NCBI RefSeq assembly: GCF_019320115.1
Contig: NC_089581.1
Coordinates: 65,763,310 to 65,827,309 of the forward strand
DNA length: 64,000 bases
Origin: Miscanthus floridulus
Taxonomy: Eukaryota; Streptophyta; Magnoliopsida; Poales; Poaceae
Direction of reading: 5' to 3'
Within the stretch, counting starts at the first letter, position 1. Every line of letters starts with the position of its first letter. The translations under genes and the position numbers were made by a program. Below the pieces are notes generated by a model that was given only the letters and a program-made list of their open reading frames with translations, had not been told where the DNA came from and did not search any database. Below, one piece after another: positions 22,900 through 33,584 of the stretch.

Positions 22900-25800
22900 G
22901 GGGGTGTCTATAAATATTATTTGGCCGGCTCTAGCTCACTCTCTTGGCCATTTGCATTGACATAGCAACCTTGTGAGCTTAGCTAAAGCCCTCCCACTCA
23001 TCTCCGTCATTGATTCATCATCTTTGTGAGATTGGGAGAGAATCCAAGTGCATTGCTTGAGTGTTTGCATCTAGAGGCACTTGGTGTTTGTGTTTCGCTG
23101 CGGGATTCGCTTGTTACTCTTGGTGGTTGCCGCCACCTAGATGGCTTGGAGCAGCGCGGATCATTGAGCAGAGGTTAGTGATTATCTCTGACTCTGATTG
23201 TTGTGATTGTGAGGGGTTCTTGACCTTTCCTCGGCGGAGAGTGTAACACCTTTGGTGTTATAAGCTTGCTTAGCACCAAGATTTAGGCCTAAGAAAAATT
23301 TCCGAAAACAAGTTTCTCGGATTTTTTATTTAAAACATACTTGAAGTGATAAGTGAATACTGTGTGACTCACTTTGGTGGACTCAAATAAACATCCAAGT
23401 TAAATTATTTAGTGCATAAAGATATTTAGGAATGTCTGACAATAATTCTAGCAAATAGATAGCGAATGGTTTGTTCTATTAGATTAAGCATGAAAAGCAA
23501 TTTTTATAAATAAAATAAAATATAGCTTGTATTTAGTACTTGAATAAATCTAGAGCACAAGTTTAATAGATGAAAATGCAACTCTTGTTTTTGTAAGTAA
23601 AAGTAATTCAATAGTATATATGATAGCTCAGAAATCGGATCCGAGATTTGAACTAGAACTTTTTGTGAGTCGATGAGAAATTGGATTTATGTTCGAAAGG
23701 TCAATTTTGGCAAATTATGTTAAGCAAAATAGTTCAATAGTGCTTAAGTATTTTTCTCCTATGGGTTAGTATGCAGTATGGGCTAGGTCATGATATACTT
23801 GTTAGTTGAAATCGATAGGATTTAGATCTTTTGGTGTTGTCGACGACGTATCGCTGTTCGCATTCGTGCCACGATGTCTCACATGCAGGTAGGCAGCCAG
23901 CAGAGCCACATGATGCCCATGTGTTCACCTGCTGTCTAATCTCTCGCGTCCTTGCTGCTGCAGCTGCTCTCCTGCTTAGAATCAATCATCGGAGTGATTC
24001 ACGTCGCGCCGTGTTGTCGGGTCCCGTTGCTGTGTCGCTTCTCCCTCTCCCTCGCATCCTTTCTCAGAGAGCGTCTTAATGAAAGTTGGCCAGGCTACTA
24101 CTGCCGTGTACTAGTTTGCTCGCATCCCCTCCCTCCCTTTTTCCTCTATCACCGATGCCACTGCCCGACCACCGCACGCACAGGCACGCCCGAGCCCGCA
24201 TGTGTCTCCTCGCTCTCCCTCTCGCGCACCTGTTCTGCCCTCTCGTATCCCACGAGCACCGACGCCCCCTCCTCTTCCTTCCCTGCCATGATCGTGCATG
24301 GCCACCATGCCTGCCCCAGTCCACGCTGGACCGCCGCCCCTCGGCGTTGCCTCCCCGCGCCTCTTTCCACTGCCGTTGCCGCGTCTCCTGCCCATCGCCT
24401 GGTTTCCTCTCGCACGTGCGAGCGAAGCCCCATGACCACTGCTGACCGCGCCCCACTCCCACTGCCCCATAGCATGCCATGGCCATGCCCGCCGTTGCCC
24501 TTTTCCCCTCGTGTGTGCATGTGGGCATGCGCGAGCTCCTTGGTCATGCGCTGGAGCCGCAGCCCCAGCTCCTACTTCCCCCCCCCACACCACCGCTCGC
24601 CTCTTGCTCACCGAAGCCCGCGCGCGTGGCTTTGCCTCACCTCGCTCCTCCGCACCCGTCGTGGCCACTTCCACCGCCGCCACCGCGCGTGTAAGCTCTC
24701 CAGGTCCGCCCAGAGCCATGGAGCCACCGTGCAAGCATGGTCGCTTCCTTCGCCTACCGCTGTGTGCATGAGCGCGCTTGGGCCCACGTTGCCCCATAGC
24801 CGCCCCCACCGAGCGCATAGCCTGCTTTTCGGTGGTCGTCACTGGTGAGCGCAACCACAATGCCTCCCCCGTGCTGCCTTTCCACGCATGACTCCACCCC
24901 GCTCCTTTGCCGCTACGCAGTTGCCCTTGCCCGGCAAGCCGCACCACCACCTCACCACCAGCGTACTCTTACCGTAGAGCCGCCTGGTCCCGAGCATCGG
25001 TGCATGTGGTCGAGGCACCATGCTTTTGCTCTGGCCGAGCCGCGTCCTCCAGCGGGTGTGCCCGGCATCAGGTAAGCCATGAGCCCGCCTCCCCACCGCT
25101 GTCGATGAGCGCACAGCTAGTTTCCCCTTGCCATGCTCTGTTTTGAGGAAGGAGAGAAAGTGAGAAATCGTAATAGAGAATGTTTTGGGGTTTGTTTTGC
25201 AAAAATGCTAGACTCATGGGTTTACAAATAAGAGCGTAGTTAATTCCAAGTAAACTCAGGGGCCTCATCATTAAAGTGCCATCGCTACGCCGCGCGTGGG
25301 CTGGCTTGCTGGGCCACAGGCCACGCGTCCTGCTTGGGCCGTTCGCATCGCGATGGGCCACGCGTCTGCGTGGGCCGCCAGTCTCCACTGGACCGCACGC
25401 GCGCCCATCCCCGCCTAGGCCTGCCTGCCACCTGGGCCACCGCTCGCCCGTCCGCCTGGGCTACCTTGGGCGCTGGTCTAGGCCATGCTAGGCCAAAAGG
25501 GGTTGCCGCCGGTCCTTTTCATTTTCTAAATGCTTTTCTAATATAGGTTTCTAGTTTAACTTGTAAAATCAAGATAAAATAGTATAGGAATCCAAAAATA
25601 GTGAAACCAATTTTGTTAGTCTCCTAAAATCATGATCTATCTGTTAGTATATTTTGTTCATATAGTTTGATAATATTCTTGGAAGCTATATAATTAATTT
25701 GAGATACTTAATATTGTAAAAATATAAACTTATAGGAATTGTTGTGATAAATTGGTAATAGTGTTGGATCTAAAATTTTTACAGTAGGTTCCTAACAATA

Positions 25801-28350
25801 TTAGGTATTCACTATAATTTTTGTTGACCCTTAGGGATTAGTTGTTAAGGTAACTAAATGGGCCCTAGTGCGTAAATATATATTTAATCAATCAAATGTC
25901 AAAAATAATTGGGGTTTGTAGAATGAAAATAGTTCCGGGAACAAGCCTTACTTGACGACGGGGATACTTAGACCAGCGTTAGAGCTATCTCGTTAGCTTG
26001 TGAGGCATGATCGGATTTCTAAGCATTTCAGCTATCGTTGATTATTTACATCTATGCATTTGCATCAATGCATATCATATAGGTACGACGATGGATCAAC
26101 AGATCAATTGAAGGATGATTGGGAATCCGAAGATGGTGTAATGGTATTCTCTCCAGGAGATGATGCAATGTGCTTTCTATTCAGTTGATGGTGGATAATC
26201 TAAAGATACAGATACTAACTTTTTAGTATATATCTTACCCAGGCAAGCCTCGGTGCATAACCCCTACTTTTCTGCACTTTAAATTATATTTGTGCATTAA
26301 GTTTTAAGGAGTTGAATGAAATCCACTTGTATATATATCTTGATTCTATGAGTCTTACTAGTATGACAAGATCGTGTAGATTGCTATGCTATAGGACTCT
26401 GGTAGAAGTCGAGTGATTGTCTGTCACTCGCAAAAGATAGGAAATATATTACTGTATTATTATCACTTGAAAAATATAAATGGTGGAAAGGAAAAATGGT
26501 GATCGGGCAGGGATATGGTTTGGGTATTGGTGGGTGTAAGAGGTTGTGTCCTGCGGCCAACGGGGCATAGCTTGGTTACACTGTTTCCCTTGTTTGTGTC
26601 GGTTAAGGACCGATCGTTGCATTGGACTCTAGGAAAGTTACAGACTTATTATCCTGAGCATAAACTTGGGTATGGGCGTAGGAAAAACTTGTTACTCTCT
26701 TGTCATGGGTTCCGGCTCTTTTTGGACCGACTGTCAGGGTGGTTTTTGGGTAGGAGGTCCTTGCACCGCACTGAGTCTGAGACTCAGGGGCGGGGGCTTG
26801 GAGTCCTAGTTTGGACAGGGACCTAGACCCCATGACAGGAGGGTAGTGGGTTGGTCCTGCTTGTGCCTAGGGAACAAGCGGGGCGTGTGTTTTTGGGGTA
26901 CCCAGCTGGGGCATTGATTCACGAATCACCGGGTAATCCAGTATGACTTGTCTACGGTCTAGCACCGTAGTAAGAACTAAAAGATGAAATATGGTAAAAG
27001 GAAATCTGATTGCTTACTACCTGCTTGAAAGTAGCATAGGTGCTTACATAGAATGGTTAGTTAATGGACTAATGCGACTGCTAATAAAAATCGAATATAA
27101 GGACGCACGTTTAGTAATGCTTCATGCAGATGCAATAAACCCACAAGCCAGATAGCCTTGCATATTCTTAGAGTCTTTTCTTTCCTCCTATCGGGTAAGT
27201 CTTGCTGAGTACAATTGAGTACTCAGGGTTTTGTTCCCCCCTGTTGCAGGTGACAGGTGGATGCTAGAGCTAACCCTTGTGTGTGGATTCCTCCTGGTGG
27301 GCTCAGAGATGATTCTTTTATGCTGCGATCATAGTTTTTATTTATAACTCTTACTAAATGTTTTTATAAACGGAAGTTTTATAATACGATGTCATAGCTT
27401 ATATATCAATGCTTCATCATGCCATGAATAGATATTTATTTAGTTCCGCTGTAATTCTGTTCATATGTTTATATTCCGTTGTTCAATTAAATTGTTCGTA
27501 ACTCTGATAATATGATTACATTCCGCTATTATAACAATAAATATTATACTCTGATGTTGTATTAAAAGTGATGCAAGAAATAGTTAAGAATGATGTAAGC
27601 TTTATTCTCTCATTTGTGATCCTGATGGAAAAATGTGGATTTTTGGGTTCTCCCTTGGGGTGTGCTCGACGGGACCGCATGATTTGGTGTCCTCCCTTGA
27701 GTACTTAGTGTCTAATGGAAGACGAGTACTTCTGGGAGGCATTAGATTAGGTAGTTCTACCACAGAAAGCCAAAAGGTACTCTAGTAAATTGCTCGTGGC
27801 TTATGTGATCCTTATCTTGTGTTGATTGTGCGGCACCCTATCGAGGGTTTAGCGTGTGATGCCAATTATCGCGTGAACCTCCAAATGAGTGAATCGCCAC
27901 AACGAGAACTAGCTTGTCGACAAGCAAGTGAACCTCGGTGAAAATTCATTGTGTCATCATTTGATTTCGTGGTGATTGGTCTTCATTGGTATTCATTCTT
28001 GTGATTGATTGGTTCATTCCTCGACTTGGTAGTATAACCATTTTACTCACTCTCTTTACATTACCACAAATTAATTGTCAAGCTCTTTAGTGTAGCTAGT
28101 CATGATAGCTAGTTAGTTTGGTTAGTGTGGCTCTTTAGTTAGCCTTTGAGAGCACACTAACTTAGTGTAGTGACATAGACATTGTGTGGATAGAGATTAT
28201 ATAAACTAGAATTGTGGTAGATGGCTTGCATTTTAGTAGGCTAGCGCAATACTCGCTTTGCCTCATATTTGTCTAACTGGTTTGCTTAAGTGTTGTTATA
28301 GAAAATTTTTAATAGGCTATTCACCCCCCTCTAGCCATTAGGACCTTACA
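22900..28350 (+). mobile_element. Ty1/copia (SIRE/Maximus-like) LTR, interrupted by element D
   Basis: 22900-23241 and 27765-28350 join into one sequence that I recognise as the LTR of a common grass SIRE/Maximus-type copia family. Landmarks are TCTATAAATATTATTTGGCC near the start, GGTGGTTGCCGCCACCTAGA in the middle, and CTATTCACCCCCCTCTAGCC near the end (about 28317-28336). No primer-binding site or internal region follows at 28351. The flanks differ (GGGGG and ACTTC), so this is a solo or rearranged LTR. Confidence 0.75.
23242..27764 (+). mobile_element. Element D: 4.5-kb TG...CA insertion, solo-LTR-like
   Basis: It starts TGTAACACC and ends TTCTACCACA, flanked by GAGAG (23237-23241) and GAAAG (27765-27769), a 5-bp target duplication with one change. 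The start is not repeated inside, so it is either a solo LTR of about 4.5 kb or an element without internal domains. The GAGTACTCAGGGTTTT...TGTTGCAGGT block near 27215-27255 recurs in E and F. I suspect the long LTR of a gypsy chromovirus (Tekay/Del type). ORFs on both strands in the C-rich part (23950-25150) are compositional and match no family I know. Confidence 0.8.
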
Positions 28351-28356
28351 ACTTCA

Positions 28357-28857
28357 CAACCCTAGCCCACTTCTGCCTCCACTTCCTCAAGTGGTTGTAC
28401 ACTTGAGTAGGGCTCACAGCCTCACCACAGTAATCTAGTAGAGCCTTTGCCATATAGTTCACTTCCTTATCCTTGAAGCACTTGTCAGCTCTACTGCCAT
28501 CAGAAACTATCTAGGTCATCCTCCTAAGGACAAACCCAGAGGTGTTGTTATTCCACCTCATGGGGGCCTAGCACTACCAGCACCCCCCTGGGCAGGCACT
28601 ATCATAGGTGCATCAGCTCCCACATCCACCACCTCAGGTGTAGCAATAGCCACAGCAGCCATGTCAACAGCTACCTCAAACCCAGTCATCTTAATAAGGT
28701 CACCATACATCACATGAAGGCAGGCATCAACAACAGATAGTATAGGAAGATGAACCAGACATAAAAGTTGAACAACAGATATAAGATTGGTCTCAGTTAT
28801 GTCCATGAAAACATGACCATGATAAAACAATTCCACATTGGTCTCAGTCATGTCCAA
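28357..28857 (-). pseudogene. Myb/SANT-like DNA-binding ORF of the PIF element
   Basis: The minus strand around 28560-28360 gives NNTSGFVLRRMT, then KCFKDKEVNYMAKALLDYC and SPTQVYNHLRKWRQKW, the trihelix-like Myb/SANT domain (PF12776 type) of plant PIF ORF1 proteins. A stop falls after RRMT and the frame differs from the upstream alanine/valine-rich stretch (28857-28558), so it is broken. In active elements this protein acts with the transposase in DNA binding. Confidence 0.7.
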
Positions 28858-29020
28858 CAGTTATTATAGATGATGAATACACCACATGAGTTCCATATTT
28901 AGGGTCTACAAACTGAAATTATACAAGAATGCAAAGCATGAATCAAACCCTAGCAGTACCCCTACTAGCCCACATGGCATTGCAAATGCTATCCCTCTTA
29001 TTAGACATGCCAGTGGAGTC

Positions 29021-30150
29021 CTAGGATAACATGTCTCCCACAGCCTGGGTTTCATCACCCTCAGGCTGGCTACCTAGGAAGCCCTCCTCTTCTGGCACCA
29101 CTTCAGCCATGCCAAACCTAATGATCCAATTATAGAGAATACAACAGGCCAGTATAAGCTTCACTTGAGTCTTGTATGTGTGGAAATGTTTATTGTCTAG
29201 GATATGAAATCTGTTCTTGAGTGCACCAAAAGCTCTCTCCACTGTCACCCTAAGGGATGAATGCCTTAGGTTGAACAGTTCCCTAGCATTGGTAGGATAA
29301 TTGCGGCTCCCAAATTTAGATAAGTGGTACCTCACCCCCTATAGGGAGGGAGGAAACCAGTGCGGCAAGCATAGCCAGCATCTACCAGGTAAAACTTTCC
29401 TACAAGTGGACCAAAAGATATACTACAGTGAAGGTGTGTGGCAAGTTAAAGAACAAAAGTGTATGGACTATTAATTTGAGTTACCTTCCAAAACTATGAA
29501 CCCATCATTCCTATCAATTGCATCAGCAAGAATGAGTATATCATGGGTAGAGCCCTCCCAGCCAGCTAGGACATAGGTGAACTTGAGATCAAAGTCCACA
29601 ACAACCATAACATTTTTTGTGGGGTTATGTTTCCTACCCCTGAAAGCTTGCTATATGTGTCTAGGCACCCTTGCCAACACATGTGTGCCATCAATGGCAC
29701 CAACATAGTCCTAGAAATGTGTAGGATAGTGGATAAGTGCAAAAAAAAAAAACAATTGGTTAAACCCAAGGCAGATAAACATGATTAACAAGTACCTGCA
29801 TATATGGGTACCATCTCTGGCTATCCATGATTTTTGGATGTGTGGCAGTGGTAGGAGGCTTGATCATTTCATTCCTAAACTCACCAACAGCATAGAGAAC
29901 TTGGTGGAAGACTCTATTAACTATCTCAATGGACCTCCTAAAAGACTGGTGAACTATCTTGAACGTCTGATTATGACCAACAACATGGAGAAACATTGCA
30001 ACCTGCTCCTCAACAGAACACCCACTAGTTTCTCTAATAAGGCCTCTACCTCTAAAAAGGTTGCATAGAGCAAAAAAAAAAGAGCTCTGGTCATATGCAA
30101 CATAGCCAAACACTCAGCATCAGTGCTGTTAAATATCATTTTGGAGGGTG
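29021..30150 (-). pseudogene. PIF/Harbinger transposase (DDE, HARBI1-like), broken
   Basis: N-terminal part: NLFRGRGLIRETSGCSVEEQ, MFLHVVGHN and FHQVLYAVGEFRNEMIKPP. Catalytic core: first Asp at 29690-29692 (GAIDGTHVLARVP), second at 29540-29542 (GSTHDILILADA), Glu at 29237-29239 (VERAFGALKNRF). All three are kept. An intron with GT-AG ends separates FIVLE from GKFYLVDAGYACR (about 29486 to 29396). Damage: a frameshift at the A-run near 30070-30080, stops at about 29712 and 29652, and a one-base loss near 29336. Confidence 0.85.
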
Positions 30151-30639
30151 GATAGCCTATGCTGCTGGCTTAATGACCTAGAACCATAAGGGATAGGCTC
30201 TAGCTGGGCCCTAATTCTTCTCAATCTAGTGATAAAAAATAAAAGCATAACCACAACCATGGCAGTTGCTTGCCTGGCCATCATCTCACGTTGTGCAGTT
30301 GGATCCATCTACATGCATTCAACATTCAAAGATACAACTCAGTTGTAGTAGACCCTGGCTGGTCTCAACATAAAAGTGCAATCATTCATATCAAAAGCTA
30401 ACAACACGGCTGCATAAAAAAGAATGCCTCCAGTGCATTGGACATAATCATCATCGACCATGAAATAATTAATATTTCAGCATACAGTGGACAGATTCAT
30501 CATCGACCATATGAAAAGTACCAACAATGCAACATAAATGTTTCAGTGCTCGAAATCAACATTCATAACAACTACACAAGCATCATGTACCCAAACAATC
30601 ATTCCACGGAGACAAATCGAAATCAAAATAGGGCACTAG

Positions 30640-31170
30640 GAAATCCTAGAATGAAAGCAAAGGGGATTTGGGGAGGATTTCACCTCGGGGGAGTCGACGG
30701 AGACAGGAAGAAGCGCAAGACGGAGAAGAAGAAGAGTCGCAGTGGAAGCAGAAGTAGATTCGGTACGAGACGAAGCAGATCGACCCCAACCGAGACCAGC
30801 CGCACCACCGAAGGAGGAAAAAGACGAAGGAGGAAGACGATCGCGTCCATGAAGCCCGGCAGGAGGCACAGCAGCGCCGTGGCCAAGCGGATCTCGACCG
30901 CCTGAACGGCGACGAAGACCGGAGAGAAAGAAGCCCGCCGCGCCGCACCACCACACCAACACCACCGGTCACTCAACGCGAACGCAGTGGGGAAGACAGA
31001 GCTGGAGGAGGGAGAAGAAGGTAGCGAGGGAGGAGGGCGGCATATAAAGGCAGCAGATTTCGGCGAGGAGTGCGGGAGGAAGTTTCATGGTTCCCGTGCG
31101 AGCCGCCGCCGCCGCCCTGAAATCGCCCGCGTGAGGACGGAGGGAGCCTAGCTCCAAAGAAACAAATCCT
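30640..31170 (-). promoter_or_regulatory. GC-rich leader/promoter region upstream of the PIF transposase
   Basis: The minus strand contains CTTTATATGCCGCC near 31040, a TATA-like box, followed by a pyrimidine-rich leader. Open frames on both strands here are low-complexity (Arg/Ser on one strand, Leu/Phe on the other) and I do not support any as a gene. Confidence 0.35.
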
Positions 31171-31269
31171 AGGAGCGTTCCCCCTGATGCAGGAGAGAGA
31201 GTGCGTTTTGCACGCGCGAAGCCAGGCCGTCAGCTGGCCAAGCAAATCAAACAGGCCAGGTTACAGCTG

Positions 31270-32546
31270 GGGAGCGCGGACCACCCCCTTGGCCCTATAT
31301 CGGGCCTGAAATGGATCAGGAGCCCAAAGACTACACGCACTGACCGAAACTGGCCAGCCCAACCAACGCTGCGGGCTGCGGCACACGTGAGGAACAGGGG
31401 AAGAAGGGCAGGCAGCCGGCGCTGGGCGGTGACGCTGGCGAGTCGCGACGGGGACGGCGACGATGGCAGTCTGTGGCGGTGGCGATGCCCTGGCCCAGCC
31501 CGCCCCCGGTGGACTGATGATGATCTGAAAAGGAGAGGAGGGAGAATGCGGCCGGAGCAAAGTGGCGGCGGTACAGCTACGTACAGCCAGACAAAGGCAG
31601 CGGCGGAGTGGGCGTCCCCGCGTCCCGCCGTGCAATGCTCCACCTCCTCGGTTGGCGTGCAGACAGAGCTTCGGTTGGCGTGCAGACGGAACCTCGGTTG
31701 GCGAGTGGTGAGGACAAGCAACAGCAAGGCGAGTCCGAGAGAGGATGTGGCCAATGGCCATACCTGATGCAGCCAGTGTGGGCAGTGCGGCAAAGAATCC
31801 CTGAAGAAGTTGCATACCGTTGGCTCTGTGCCAGCGGCTGAAAGCGATCTGCATTTTGTCTGACATTCTGTGAATTTGGCATTTTTGGGTTCAGAGATCA
31901 TGTGCGCCCCCAGTCCCCTTTCACCACAGGGCGCAGTGGACAGCGGCTGCTTGTGCAGTATTCAAAGTGAGCGAGTAAAGCAGTAGAGGGATTGTTTCAG
32001 AGCCAAGATGATCCCATCCCAGGCTTATTATAGCAGAATTGGCCATTTGGATCATCAGATCATGCTTTCACGGACTGTTCAGGTTTTCGTTTGACCTTGT
32101 AACTAGTATTACTAAGCCTGAATCCCAAATCCCAGATGTTCTCATCATCTCCAGTCATCAAATGTGTGCACTATAGTGTAAATGATCGATAGACCACTCG
32201 TGTTTAATGTCTGCATATTCAATGCTCAGTGCTCAGACAAACCTGTCCGAAGCTGCATATATCAACGCAGCTGAAGGTCCAGAAATTTTGGTTTATGCTG
32301 CTTCATGGACAAACTTGTTTGAGAAAAAAAGGTCTCAACAACATCTATGCAAAAGAAAAAGGCGAGAGAAACGGCTGCATAAATAAATATATGAGCATTT
32401 GAAGCATATTGCATATAGAGGGCTGATATATGTAGAGAGCACCACAAACTAAGGTCAGAGTATGAACTTTGGTTGCACACTGCAAACCTGGATGTAAACT
32501 GTAAAAGAATACAACAGATGCAGACACTTCCGAGTTCAAACTTCTT
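31270..32546. other. Intergenic stretch, GC-rich then AT-rich, no supported gene
   Basis: 31270-31880 is GC-rich with open frames on both strands (the longest is 31901-31230, minus) but no domain I recognise and no matching splice signals. 31900-32546 is AT-rich without coding signal. It could include an unrecognised small gene or decayed sequence. Confidence 0.4.
31647..31706 (+). repeat. 24-bp minisatellite, about 2.5 copies
   Basis: CGGTTGGCGTGCAGACAGAG is followed by a second copy ending GACGGAAC and a partial third, CTCGGTTGGCGAG. It is inside the GC-rich segment. Confidence 0.75.
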
Positions 32547-32566
32547 CAGTTGGAGTACAATATATA

Positions 32567-32741
32567 TATAAAAAAAGGACGTATCCAGTGCAAAGAGCTC
32601 CCGCTCTGTGCAGGGTCTGGGGAAGGGTGTCAGTGGCAAGCCTTACCCTCGCTTGTGCAATGCGAGGAGACCGCGACTCGAATCCGGGACCTTCCGGTCA
32701 CAGGCAGTAAGACTCTACCGCTTGCACCAGGCCCGCTCTTT
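32567..32741 (-). mobile_element. Au-type SINE, complete, with 19-bp target duplication
   Basis: On the minus strand it starts near 32741 with a tRNA-like head (GGGCCTGGTGCAAGCGGTAG as A box, GATTCGAGTC as B box) and ends in a T-run at 32576-32571. It matches what I know of the plant Au SINE family. The direct repeats AGTTGGAGTACAATATATA at 32548-32566 and 32742-32760 are its target duplication. A LINE would have mobilised it. Confidence 0.9.
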
Positions 32742-32760
32742 AGTTGGAGTACAATATATA

Positions 32761-33584
32761 AAATTCAAAAATATTTTTGAGTTGTAACCTTTCCAAAAAG
32801 TTTTAAAAAGAAAAGAAAAATGAAAAAGAAGATCAAAAGTACATTCTTTCAAGTTCCAAGCAAGGGTTACAAGACTCACGTCCTGCTAAAGGATACCTTT
32901 CCAAATTGGCCAATTGCTGCCCCATTTTGTATCTTTGAAAATGATCCTACTGCATTTTACTTTCTGAGTAGTATATGCCAGCCTGCAACTGCAACAATTC
33001 CCATGAAGCATTTAATATTCAGAGTGGTTCAAATATTCCAAGATTTCTCTGAATAGAACCTTGCACACACCAAAATTGAATCCTGTCCTTTACAGCAAAC
33101 TACAGAGAGAAACGGGAACTCAGGTTATTTTTTTCTACCAACTGATGACATGGCAAACAGGGTTAAGCCAGCTACAAGTTGCTCCTCATAAGCAGTAAGT
33201 TTCTAGTTTGGTACTTTGCTGCCACTCCTAGAGAATGAACCAAGCCAAATTTTTCAACACCATGTAAAGGCTCATGGAAGTCACAGCAACAAGATAAGAG
33301 CCTGTGAACTTCTCACAGAGGTGGTCACGAGCAGGATCAGTGCCCCTGCTGTGGTTAAGCACCAAATGAGCAAGAACTGAAATTGAACCACCAAACATTT
33401 TACAGAGAGTGGTTTTGGTCTTTACAAAGGACAGAGATGGGCAAAAGTAAAAGATTCAGCATGTTCACTTCAAAAACCCTCCCTCCATTTCATAAATAAC
33501 CTGCTTTCTACCGTTCCCTTCCCTTTTAGTTTTAGATAAGGCTAACTCCATGCTAGAGTCTATACAACGATTAAGTCGCAGTTC
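32761..33584 (-). other. 3' flank / probable 3' UTR of the TRF-like Myb gene
   Basis: No coding region is seen. On the minus strand this directly follows the stop codon at 33585-33587, so part of it is probably the 3' untranslated region. The polyadenylation site cannot be set by eye. Confidence 0.45.

Larger units (their letters stand above)
28351..31270 (-). mobile_element. PIF/Harbinger DNA transposon remnant
   Basis: The minus strand carries a DDE transposase pseudogene and downstream of it a Myb/SANT-like ORF, the two proteins of PIF/Harbinger elements. A possible outer end lies near 31235-31262, where the minus strand reads GGCCTGTTTGATTTGCTTGG, similar to PIF/Tourist ends. The other end is lost at 28350, where the copia LTR stops, so no terminal-repeat pair or target duplication can be shown. 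Confidence 0.7.

Noticed and set aside
24111..24950. Long ORFs on both strands in the C-rich part of element D (up to 298 codons)
   Set aside because: Low-complexity Pro/Ser/His on one strand and Gly/Arg on the other, inside a solo-LTR-like unit; no motif, and stop-poor only because of base composition.
26515..26826. ORF of 103 codons in D resembling an ORF in F (61472-61218)
   Set aside because: The similarity is homology of the same non-coding LTR segment; frames differ and no domain is visible.
22900..28355. Target duplication for the copia LTR
   Set aside because: Flanks GGGGG and ACTTC differ; a clean solo LTR cannot be claimed.
30438..30905. Plus-strand ORF of 155 codons rich in Arg/Lys/Ser
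   Set aside because: It crosses the leader region of the PIF transposase on the opposite strand; low complexity, with no domain.
31230..31901. Minus-strand ORF of 223 codons
   Set aside because: GC-rich with overlapping ORFs in other frames; no conserved motif and no supporting splice or promoter signals.
32571..32741. Possible tRNA gene (A and B boxes present)
   Set aside because: The tRNA-like head is fused to a SINE body with a T-tail and a 19-bp target duplication; it does not close into a full cloverleaf.
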